From Asticcacaulis endophyticus (lineage in GTDB: Bacteria > Pseudomonadota > Alphaproteobacteria > Caulobacterales > Caulobacteraceae), in contig NZ_BMZB01000003.1 in assembly GCF_014652575.1 (NCBI RefSeq), forward strand, positions 372,001-436,000: a DNA stretch of 64,000 bases, given 5' to 3'. Numbering within the stretch: the first letter of the stretch is position 1; the number at the start of each line of letters is the position of its first letter. The position numbers were made by a program, and so were the translations under genes. A model generated the notes under the pieces. The model was given only the letters and a program-made list of their open reading frames with translations. It was not told the origin of the DNA and ran no database searches. Positions 35,292 through 44,900 of the stretch are shown here, one piece after another.

Positions 35292-36358
35292 GCCGTCTCC
35301 GCATGATAACCGCGCCCGTCAGCGTCAAACAGGTGCGCTGCCTGCGCGTCGATGGACAGATGCACCTCGTCACCCATATTCAGGCGACTCAGACCGACAT
35401 CTTCGGCGGTGATCGCTGTGCCGTCACTGAGGCGCGCATAAATCAGAGTGCGCTCCCCTAACCGCTCAACAAACTCGACCTTGGCCGAAACACCGGTGTC
35501 ATTGACGCGCACGTGCTCAGGCCGCAGCCCCAGTTCCCATGATCTACTTTCCGGTAAATTGGTAATAGCCGTCGCAAAGACGGTGCCATCACTAAGGGTC
35601 GCCACGGCCTTAGCGCCTGATACTGTAACCGGCAGAAAATTCATCGGCGGCGAACCCACAAAAGACGCCACGAACCTGTTGGCCGGACGGCCATAGATTT
35701 CCATTGGCGTGCCGACCTGCTGGATTTTTCGGCCATGTATCACAACAATTCGGTCGGCCAGAGTCATGGCCTCCACCTGATCATGGGTGACCAGTATCAT
35801 GGTCGCTTTTAACCGCCGCCGAAGCTGCGCCAGTTCCAACCGCGTGCGCATCCGTAACGCGGCATCAAGGTTTGACAATGGCTCATCAAACAGGAAAATG
35901 TCTGGCTTTTTAACGATCGCCCGGCCAATGGCGACGCGTTGTTTCTGTCCGCCGGACAGTTGCCCCGGCTTTTTATCCAGAAAGGCTTCGATCTCCAGAA
36001 TGCGCGCCGCCTCACCTATACGGGCGTCGATTTCAGTCTTACTGGTTTTGATATTCTTTAGCCCGAACGCCATATTTTCGCGGATGGTCATATGCGGATA
36101 GAGGGCATAGTGCTGAAACACCATGGCCACCCCGCGCTCCCCCGGCGCCAGTTCATCGATACGCTGCCCACCGATATGAATCTGGCCGCTATCGACGGTT
36201 TCAAGGCCCGCGATCATGCGCAACAGCGTCGTTTTCCCGCAGCCCGACGGGCCCAGAAAGGCAATAAATTCATTGGATTCCGCTGTCAGCGAAATATCGT
36301 CCAGCACCGTAGTCGGCCCATAGGCCTTGGTGACATTACGGATGTCGAGTGCGCTCAC
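35288..36358 (-). CDS. ABC sugar importer ATPase, MsmK/UgpC type
   Basis: A 356-residue ATPase energising the importer. Walker A is FLGPSGCGKTTLLRM, the signature is LSGGQKQRVAIGRA and Walker B is IFLFDEPLSNLDAA. The last ~110 residues form the TOBE/OB regulatory domain typical of sugar importers. It starts with GTG (MSALDIRNVTKAYG), with AAAGG about 10 bases before. It is the first gene of the five-gene unit ATPase, two permeases, binding protein, cytoplasmic GH51. Such ATPases are sometimes shared between importers. Confidence 0.95.
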   Translation of the reverse strand: MSALDIRNVTKAYGPTTVLDDISLTAESNEFIAFLGPSGCGKTTLLRMIAGLETVDSGQIHIGGQRIDELAPGERGVAMVFQHYALYPHMTIRENMAFGLKNIKTSKTEIDARIGEAARILEIEAFLDKKPGQLSGGQKQRVAIGRAIVKKPDIFLFDEPLSNLDAALRMRTRLELAQLRRRLKATMILVTHDQVEAMTLADRIVVIHGRKIQQVGTPMEIYGRPANRFVASFVGSPPMNFLPVTVSGAKAVATLSDGTVFATAITNLPESRSWELGLRPEHVRVNDTGVSAKVEFVERLGERTLIYARLSDGTAITAEDVGLSRLNMGDEVHLSIDAQAAHLFDADGRGYHAETA

Positions 36359-36743
36359 GACGCTTAGACCTTTGCTCCCTGGTCCATCCCTTTCAAGCCT
36401 CTAACTCCAAGGGCTTTTTTATGTAAAGAGATGAATATCTTGTCCCTGTGAGTTGTCGCTGCTTATACGCGGCATTAAAACTCAGACAATATAGCTAGCA
36501 TCATGGGTTAACTTCAGCAAGCCACTTATTTCGGCTGTTATAGGGGCCGAACATTCCAATGACCCCTAAATATTCCACCTTGCGCCCATTCCGGACATTG
36601 GGTCCAACCGCTTGCGAGCGCCCCATAAGCGGACATTTCCAAACCGCACGCTTATTCTTAGCCGTCGCCGTTGGTTCCAATCCGTGGTACACTGGTGGTG
36701 TGCAAAAGCGAGTTGCGGTGGGGGGGCCGGCGGAGAATCCGCC
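36359..36743. promoter_or_regulatory. ABC operon control region and decayed repeat-rich DNA
   Basis: The part next to the ATPase gene (36359-36500) should hold the importer promoter. It contains TCAGACAA at 36482-36489 (TTGTCTGA on the minus strand), matching the candidate GntR sites near 30.5 kb. Further right is non-coding: an inverted repeat TAGGGG/CCCCTA (about 36541-36566), GCGCCCATTCCGGACATT (36582-36599) and AAGCGGACATTT (about 36627). The last two resemble the words around 22618-22680. This marks the edge of the integrase remnant. Confidence 0.5.
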
Positions 36744-37364
36744 ATGTCCGAAGATCAACTTCCTACCCGCACCCCGCCATGGAACAGGGCTTACTGATTG
36801 GGCAGAAAAAGCCACTCCAGCCTAAGCACGTGTGGTCAATTCGCGTAAGGCTAGAATTGAGCCAGTCACCGCGAGACCTCGCCCTATTCAATCTAGCAAT
36901 TGATAGTAAACTAAGGGCCTGTGACCTTGTGCGCCGCGCGTAAATGATCTCTGCCAGGCTGGGAAAGTCCGTGACCGGGCGACCATCATTCAACAGAAGA
37001 CCGGTAAGCCTGTAAAATTCGAAATCACTGAACACACCCGGTTGTCGGTTGAAAGACTGCTCGCGCAATTACCTGCTGGCGGCTCAGGACACCTCTTCCC
37101 CGGCCGATCAAAACACCGGCCTCATATTTCCACAAGACAGTATTCTCGGATCGTCCACACCTGGGTCGAAAGTATCGGACTGGAGACGACGATGTACGGC
37201 ACCCACACGATGCGGCGAACGAAGGCACCCTAACTGTATCGCAGACAGGAAACTTACGAGCAGTGCAACTCCTCCTCGGACATACAAAGCTCGAAAGCAC
37301 GGTGCGATATCTGGGCATCGAAGTTGATGACGCTCTGGAAATGGCAGAGCAGATTGGCTTGTAA
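36744..37364 (+). pseudogene. Tyrosine recombinase/integrase remnant with several frameshifts
   Basis: A recognisable phage-type integrase of about 205 residues broken into four frame segments. It opens with ATG at 36744 (MSEDQLPTRTPPWNR). Frame 2 reads GLLIGQKKPLQPKHVW and SPRDLALFNLAIDSKLRACDL. Frame 3 reads KVRDRATIIQQKTGKPVKFE, LFPGRSKHRPHISTRQYSR and TMYGTHTMRRTK. The last frame reads NLRAVQLLLGHTKLESTVRY and ends at TAA 37362-37364. The catalytic residues Arg (ACDL segment), His-x-x-Arg (THTMRR), His (LLLGHTKLES) and Tyr (TVRYLG) are all still encoded. The gene is therefore recently inactivated, not ancient debris. Residue-level identity is to a widespread small site-specific integrase family, recalled from memory. 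Confidence 0.9.
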
Positions 37365-37524
37365 CCGCCAACAGGGATGTCCGGCAAGCCAAGGCTGTCG
37401 AACATCCCTGGATATTCGCCCAGCTCGCAAAATCCCATTACCGGCTATTGCGTGAGGCGCGACAGAATATTGAAGATGGCGTCGTCGCTAGCGACGCTAA
37501 CAGCGAATAATTAGACCTAGCTGA

Positions 37525-38121
37525 TTATTGTGAAACCGGCAAAACTTCGCGGTTGAAGGTTACGGTGCTCAACTTGGTATCCAGGGCTGCCACGACGCTG
37601 GCTGTGATGTCATTGGTAAGGTTGCCGCCCAGCACGCTGTTGCGATCTACCAGAAGACCGCAACCCTTGGCCTTATAAACCGACGCAATAACCGGCTGTG
37701 CCTCTGTACTGATCTTATCAAGCACCTTCTGACGCGTAGCCTCTATTTCACGACCGCGATGCTCGGCCTGAAGCTGAACCGTCTGAAGTTTTTGCCCCAG
37801 CGCCTTTTGACGGGTGCTGAGTTGCTCAGTCGAAAGCTTTGCCTGCTCTTTGCGCAGAGCTTCGGCCTCTGTTTCGACAGGTTTTCTTAAGTTCACGATT
37901 TCGGTCTGCGCTTCGGTGGTCAATTGCTGCAACCGGGCGGTAGCGGCAACGCCGGCCTTGGAATTGACCAGGACGGCTTCACGCGACATCAGGCAAACCC
38001 CGGCAATTACCGGCCCGCCCAGCCCTGTCTGTGGCGCGGCGGGCGTTTGAGCTTGAACCGGCAGAACGGTCAGAGCGGCCAGAAACGAGGATAAAATCAG
38101 GCTGTGTGTACGGAAGATCAT
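37525..38121 (-). CDS. OmpH/Skp-family periplasmic chaperone-like protein
   Basis: A 198-residue exported protein. The signal peptide is MIFRTHSLILSSFLAALTV with cleavage after VQA. A Skp-like layout follows: a short beta segment (GVCLMSREAVLVNSKAG), a long charged helical arm (about residues 65-140, e.g. LRKEQAKLSTEQLSTRQKA) and a closing strand pair around VYKAKGCGLLVDRNSVLGG. Skp-type trimers hold unfolded outer-membrane and secreted proteins in the periplasm. As the last gene of the operon with TpsB and the giant exoprotein, it is a plausible dedicated holdase for that secretion substrate. Confidence 0.85.
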   Translation of the reverse strand: MIFRTHSLILSSFLAALTVLPVQAQTPAAPQTGLGGPVIAGVCLMSREAVLVNSKAGVAATARLQQLTTEAQTEIVNLRKPVETEAEALRKEQAKLSTEQLSTRQKALGQKLQTVQLQAEHRGREIEATRQKVLDKISTEAQPVIASVYKAKGCGLLVDRNSVLGGNLTNDITASVVAALDTKLSTVTFNREVLPVSQ

Positions 38122-38138
38122 TACATTTTTCCTAAAAA

Positions 38139-38903
38139 TTAAGCGGCTTTGTCTTGTGAATCTGGCGAATTCGAGCGTCGCGACTGACGCTTTACAAGGT
38201 TCTGAAATCGTTCAAGCGAGGCCAGATGAAAATGAACAATTCCTAACCAGCCTTTGCGATGCCATTCGGTGATGATGCTTTCATCTAGGGCAGAGAACCG
38301 CTCAGGATCAATAATCAGAAAGCCATTGACGCCCAATTTTTCGCCATCGGGCAGCACGATATCGGCGCGGCGCTCGATCAGGAGGTCCTGCGCTTTCAGG
38401 GCCTCGCTAAAAGCTTCAGTCATTAGGGCATCAGCGTGAAACTGCTCACAAAACGCCAGAACCTGTTTGGTGTAGGCCGACGGTTCATCGCCTTCAAACA
38501 GGGCTATGCCTTCGTCAGCACTATCGGTCACGCGTGGACTGGCGACGTCGAGAACCATGGCAAAACCCTTGTCTTCCTCAAGCCGCAGGGTGCTAAACGG
38601 ATACCGACGGGCATAGGCCGGAATATAGGCGTCTTCATCCCAGGCCCCGTCGCTTACGAACAGGTTCTGGTTTTGCAACCCCATAAGGGCGACCGGTGCC
38701 ATGGTTTGTGCGGCAAACAACACCGGATAATCGCGGGCCGCAAAGGCAAACTCACTCAGCATCAGCGGAATACAGGCGGTATCGGCGGCAAAGCCATAGT
38801 CGCCGTCCTTAATCCGCAAGGCGCCGTGGATGCCTGATGCAAGCGGTTGAGGCTTTTGGTAAAACAGCGGAAGGCCGGAAGGGTTGGTAACGGTGTCAGA
38901 CAT
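38139..38903 (-). CDS. SapC family protein
   Basis: A 254-residue protein of the SapC family, named after a gene in the Campylobacter S-layer locus; its biochemical role is unknown. Conserved blocks seen are PLFYQKPQPL, FAFAARDYPVLFAA, APVALMGLQNQNLFV, YIPAYARRYPF and the C-terminal GFLIIDPERFSALDE. No signal peptide. In Caulobacterales and Sphingomonadales it is common near TonB receptors. Here it lies 74 bp after the giant exoprotein gene and 17 bp before OmpH, in the same operon, which suggests a part in surface-protein assembly. Confidence 0.88.
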   Translation of the reverse strand: MSDTVTNPSGLPLFYQKPQPLASGIHGALRIKDGDYGFAADTACIPLMLSEFAFAARDYPVLFAAQTMAPVALMGLQNQNLFVSDGAWDEDAYIPAYARRYPFSTLRLEEDKGFAMVLDVASPRVTDSADEGIALFEGDEPSAYTKQVLAFCEQFHADALMTEAFSEALKAQDLLIERRADIVLPDGEKLGVNGFLIIDPERFSALDESIITEWHRKGWLGIVHFHLASLERFQNLVKRQSRRSNSPDSQDKAA

Positions 38904-38935
38904 AAATAAACTCCTGCATAATCATGAGAGGTGTC

Positions 38936-38965
38936 GCCGGGGCCACAAGACTGCGGGCCACCGGC
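38936..38965 (-). other. Intercistronic hairpin after the giant exoprotein gene
   Basis: On the minus strand GCCGGTGGCC is followed by GGCCCCGGC after an 11-base loop, giving a 9-bp stem with one bulge. It starts 13 bases past the exoprotein stop and has no T tract, so it is more likely an mRNA 3'-end stabiliser or processing point than a terminator. Confidence 0.5.
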
Positions 38966-38977
38966 TTACTTTTCTTT

Positions 38978-41900
38978 TCAACCCTGAACCCGTTCCAGAC
39001 GGATTGAGCGCGGCCCGACACGAATGGCCATGAGGCCTTCGTTTTTAAGCAGACGCTCCAGAGCTTCACCGGCGGTCATCTTGCCGCTCAAGGCGGGCGC
39101 CATACGGTTTCTTAAAACCGCCGAGTCGTAGATGATCGTCATTCCGGAAAACTGCCCTACACTGCGGATGGCATCGTCAAGCATCAGGGACGGCAGTTTG
39201 AAGTCGATGCGCGGTTCGACATAACGCACGGCCACCTTGACGGGTGTGAAACTAGGTGCCGCACTGGAAACCGGCGCTTGAGGCTGAACGTTGTTGTCAT
39301 CAGGGCACGGATTTTCATCTGTGCCGCACACTTCTTCTTCGTCAGACCCTGTTGCCTTCACTTCGATCAGCGATGGCGGAACGATCGATTTGTCCTTCTG
39401 AACATTTGAAATCGCATCTTTCAGAGATTTGGCCACCAGATCGTTCGTGGACGACAACCCAATATCAAGCGAGGTTGGTGGCGCTGCCGGCGGTATCGGC
39501 AGGCCAGAGGTCACCCCACCGACGTCGATGTTATCAGCACCGAGGATTTCAACAGCGAAGACGTTGAAGTTACCCGCGACCCGGATACCGGCATCACCGG
39601 CATCCACCACCCCGGCGGGTGCGATCAGATCGACGTCGGCGGGCGGCGTACCATCCTGCGTGGACAAGGTGCCTATACCCGCGCCGGTCGGCAGACCGGC
39701 CGGTTCACGCTTCATCCGCGCCAGAAGGTCCAGACCATAGTCAAAGAAGGCCGGGCTGAGCGAGGTTTGTGCACCCTTACCCGCCGCGATATCGCCCCAT
39801 GATGACCAGATCATGACGTTGCCGCCCTTTGCCGTCAGAAGACGCGACTGGTTCAGGGTCACACTGGCGTGGGTCAGAACATTGATCTCACCGCCATCGG
39901 TGGTCAGAACACCGGCGCGTTGAGCGTTGCCACGGTCGTCCTCATAGCGCTGGCTTGTTGGATTATAGACCTGCACCGGCTTGCCCGTCGCCGGATCAAT
40001 CGTCGGCTGGCCGGTCTCGCTCGGCAAGGCCGAAACGTTGGCCATGGTCATGGCGCCGCCGGGCAGGACGAACTCTATCTTGCCGCCACCGCTGGAGATA
40101 ACACGGCTGGCATAGGTTTCGAAGTCACCTTTCCAGAGCGATTCACCTTCAGCCAGAGTTTCAATGGTCTCTTTTTGAGCACCAGGGAACAGGGTCTCAA
40201 TCGCCTTATAGCCGCGGAAGGTGGTGTTGTAGCGCTCATTATCCGCGTCATTGGCTTCACGGCCGGTGGTACGCAGCTCTAAGAACAGAACACTGCGGAA
40301 GTAAGGCGTCTTGTAATCGGACGGCAGAGCCTTCCAATAGGTCCAGGCCGTGTCGAGATAGGCGACCTCTTCAGCCCGTGTTTCCAGAGGCGTAAGGCCC
40401 TGCAAACGACGGACATAGTTGACCAGACCCTCACGCGGTTCCGGCACGGCAAACTCACCCGTGGCCCCCTTGGCGCGATCATATTCGCGGTCAAACAGGT
40501 AGAGTGACTTACCCGTATCGTCCTTGAGGTAATCGGCCATCTCACCGGCTTTTTCAGGATTGAGATAGGCGTCTTCAAAGGCATCATAGGATGGCTTCTG
40601 GTTGAAACCGGCGCTGATGGCGATGTCCGCCGCCTTCTCTTCCGGCTTCCAGAACTGCGCACCCGGCTCAATCGTAATGCGCTTGCTGCTGATCCCATAG
40701 CTGTTGCTTGGCAGATAGATATCCGTGCCGGCTTCGACCTCAAGACGGCCGGGGCCGGAGACGGTCAGGTGACCATAGGAGTCCACAATCCCGTCATTTG
40801 AGTCGCCGAATTGGCCCGAAATATCGAAGTAGATCCCTTTACCGGCCCGCACCAGACTGAGGTCATTCGGGTTGTTGTGCTGGATGTCATAGGACGGGAA
40901 GTAGATATTTCCACCCGCCTGGAACCATGCCTGCTTGGGCAGGTTCATAACGGTGCGTCCTGCCGTGACGATATCGCCCTTGGCGGCGTAGATCCGCACA
41001 GGCTCATGGTCACCGGCATGCAGATCCGGCAGGGCGTCGACCGAGAAATTCCGTCCGCCACCAAAGAAGTCATCGCCAACACCGGCACTGCGCAGATGTA
41101 TCCGGTCTATATTTCTAACGAACGATATCGGATTGGTCGGCGTTGGCAGATAGGTCATATCTGCCTGGCTCATGAAGATACCTTCATAAATGGTCGCCCC
41201 GCGCTGGTTTTTCTCTACGTCTCTTTGGCTGGTGAAGTACGCACCATCAAGGCCACGCTCTGCATTACGTCCCTGCTCCGACTGCGTGCCGTAGCCGATA
41301 ATGACGTTGTTACCCGCCAGAAGCTCAAGATTGCCCTTGGCCGATGGCATCAGCATCATGCCACCCACAACCCGAACGTCGCCGGTAGCCGCAATCGCGC
41401 TGAACTTGGATGGGCGCAGGTCCCAGGCCATGGAATCCCGGCCATCATCAATCGCATCAATCCGTCCGTAGTACCACAGGGGTGAAGCGCCCGGATTAGG
41501 CACATTGCTGCCGGAACTATAGAAGGCAATGGAGGTGTTGAGGCCGTTGTTCCAGACATTGACGTCACCACCCGCAGAGAACAGGCGCACACTGGCTTCG
41601 TCGGTGTAACTGAGGAAGTTCCAGCCGCGATATTCAGACACTGCGCCCGCAAGCAATGGGTCCATGACCCCGTCTATGTTCAGATCGCCACCGCTCTTGA
41701 TGTCGAACTGACCCGATGACGTGAAGAACATCGAATAGACGTCGTATTCCGGACTTTTGCCGCGAGGGTCATAGTGCAGGTAGCAGGTCGGGCTGTTAGA
41801 GAATGTGCAGGATGGGTCGTAGAACACCCTAGCCTTTGAGCCCGCCGTGAAGCTGCCGCCTGCGGTCAGGTCGCCCTCGCCGTCCGCGACATAGAAGACG

Positions 41901-44900
41901 CCGCCCTTGATATTACCGCCCGCTCTCAGGCTGAGATTACCGCCGCCCGTCAGGGTCAGGGCGATAGCATCGCCCGATCCGGTATTGCCGGTGACGCGGC
42001 CGCTGTTGGGGATGCTGACACCAAGGTTGTCGATGTCACCGCCCGCGTCGATGGCGATATTACCGCCACCCAAAGCGCCGATACCGCCCTGGAACAGGCT
42101 GTAATCTACCCACCATGACGTCTGATCATACGCACGGTCAGGAGCAGATGCGAACAATCCGGTCGTCTCATCGAGGCTTCGACGCTGGAACAGATAGCCG
42201 GACGGCAATTGCGGAGTCTGCGAACTGGCGAGGATATCGCCACTGACCCGCAAGGTGACATCGCCGCCGCCTTCGCCGTACTGGACGGTTCGCAGCGTCA
42301 GGATCGGCGTGTCATTGCTGGTGGAAATACGCAAGGAACCCGTTGGCACATAAAAGCCTGCCAGAGGGGCCGCGTTTTTACCCGCCGTGTAGATGACCGA
42401 AGCCCGTTCCTGAAGCACCAGATCACGCGCCGAGGCGACATTTATCGCCCCCGTGCCGGTGCGCACATGATAGCCGGTCGAATTATCCCATTGCTGATAT
42501 TCGCGCGCATCAAAGTCATCGCGGGGGTTGCCATTGCCATCAAGGCCGCCATTGCCCGATGAACCGTCGGCCCGATACATACCGAACAGCCACGGCAGCG
42601 GCCGGCGGGCATAGATGCCTGTGTCAGCATAGTCGCCGGTTACCGGATCTTTTTCGATCAGTTCGCCGGTGATGGGGTGGATATACTGCCCCGTCGCTGT
42701 ATCGCGCTGAAGTTCAAGGAATTGCTCACGGCCACCGGAAGGATCATTTACGAACCGTCCGTCAGCACCGATCACATAGAGCCGGTTTTCGTTACCATAG
42801 GCCGGGTCATAGAAGTATTCGAGCGTATCGGCCGTGCCGCCGATCTTCACTGAGCCCTTACCTGCCGCCAGTTGACCGGCGGTAAGTACCGCCAGGGTAT
42901 CCGGGCTTTGGGTATTGGCACCTGCCGTCAGGTTGAAGGCCCAGCTTTCACCGTCCAGCAGCAGGTCGCCGTTGAAGCCATCACTCAGGTTGGCATTGAT
43001 CAGCAAATCACCCGCGGCGCGCAGGGTCAAAACCCCAGCCGCGCCGTCAAAACGCAGACCCGACAGATCCCAGGCATCTTTAAGCTCCATGTCGCTGTCG
43101 CTGCGCAGCTCAATCCCGGCGACCAGCGTAACGCCTGCCCCCAGACGATTGCGGATCGTTGCACCGTTAGCACTCATGAAGGCCGTAGCGTCATTAGACA
43201 CCTGAGTGATCACACCCTGATCAATGATGGAAACCCCATCATAAACCTTGAAGCCTTCGGCCAGCACCGAACGCGCACCGGTGATTGTACCAGCCAGTTG
43301 ACCGATGGCGACATCATTGCCGACCTGCGGGGCGCGGAAACGGACCAGACGCCCGCCCTCACCCATGCCGCTGACGTCAATGACTGAACCGGCCTGCGTG
43401 GCGATCTGACCGCCGTTACGGCCCGTGCTTTCAACAATGACCGTACCGCCTGCACCGCCGATCGCATTGGCGCTGGCCAGCAGTTTGCCGGTGCCGGATA
43501 AGGTCACATCCTCAGCCGCCGATACCTGGATGCGGCCACCATTATCACCCGTGGTTCTGACCGTGCCGGTGACATTGACGGAGCCGTCATTGGCGATAAC
43601 CGCGAAGTCCTGCACATTGACCGTGCCATCAACCGTCACATCGCCTGAGTTGATCTCAAAGCGGCGTGACTGGCGGAAGCCACCCGTATCAAGCACCGTA
43701 TTAAAGGCGCCGAAATTGGTCAGGGATTGCGTCAGCAGGCTGAATGAACCGCCGCGTGAACCCGCAGCCGAAGTCCCTTTCAGCGTACCGTTGAGGATCG
43801 CTTCGCCAACCCCGGTCTTGATGGTCAGCGTACCGGCATCACCACCTGCGGCGGAGCCCGACACGTCAATCAGTGAGCCTGTGCCCAGATTGACATCGCC
43901 AAGATCAGCCACAAGATTGACCGAACCGGCACCAACCCCGACCGTCTTATCAAAGAACTGGCTGGCATTTGACGTGACATCCAGCACAGCCCCCTGAGCC
44001 AGCACCACATCGCCGGCGCGGGCCTGAAGGTTGATCGTACCGCCCGTCAGGCGTGACTGACCGGCATAGTTGACCGAAGCCCCGGTCAGGCCCAGTGTGC
44101 CGCCGAAGGATTGGAACGCCGGAAGGGTTGCATTGGCAGTGGACGTGACATTGATCGCACCCGTCGCGTCAAAGAACAAACGCGCACCGCTTTCGGTCGT
44201 CAGTCCTGCGGCCGTGACCGACAAGGCGCCGGGTATATAAAGCGTACTGTCGTCACGACCGATCACCCGCTCGCTTGCGGTGATGTTCAGAGTGTTGATA
44301 CCCGACAGCCACTTGTCATTGCCTTCGAAGTATACATTCTTCGCGTCAAGGTTCAGAGACGCAGAGCCGGTTGTGGCAACTGACTTACCGCTGCCGGTGT
44401 GGGTCAGGGTCAGGGTCAGGGTTTGCGCCTTAAGCGTCGTCGGCTGGTTATTGGCGTCGATCACCCGCACTTCGCCGGCATCGAGGCGCAGGGCCCCGGT
44501 GGCCGCCAGCGTAACGCCGCCATAAAGATCAAGCGTCGAGTACGACTTGAGCGTAAGATCGGCGGCCCTGGCCAGAGCGCCCAGTGAACCATCGGCAAAG
44601 ATCAGCCCTTCGGTGCCTGCAGGTACCGCCCCAATGCTGACCCGTGAGGCCGAGGCGCTAAGCTGCTGGGTCTCAAGCGTCACCAGACTGCCCAGAAGGG
44701 TATTGTTGGTCGCATCTAGGGCCACCGAGCGACCGCTCTTGAGTGACGCCCCATCGGCGATGTTTAACAGGCCCTGGCTAAGGTCGAGCGGTGCCAGGCC
44801 CCTATCGGCGCGTTGACTGTTGACCAGAGCCAGCGCTGCCGGATCGTTGCGAAGCGCATTGGCGGCATTGACCGCATCAGTATCGCGCAGGATATCCACC

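Noticed and set aside
36501-37438. Several plus- and minus-strand open frames around the integrase
   Set aside because: They are pieces or antisense of the frameshifted integrase; only their combined reading gives a family match.
37483-37496. Palindrome CGTCGCTAGCGACG after the TPS operon as a terminator or attachment site
   Set aside because: It has no loop for a hairpin terminator, no T tract, and no second copy in the window.
44401-44422. GGGTCA repeats as a CRISPR or regulatory array
   Set aside because: They are a simple hexamer run inside a coding frame without spacers.
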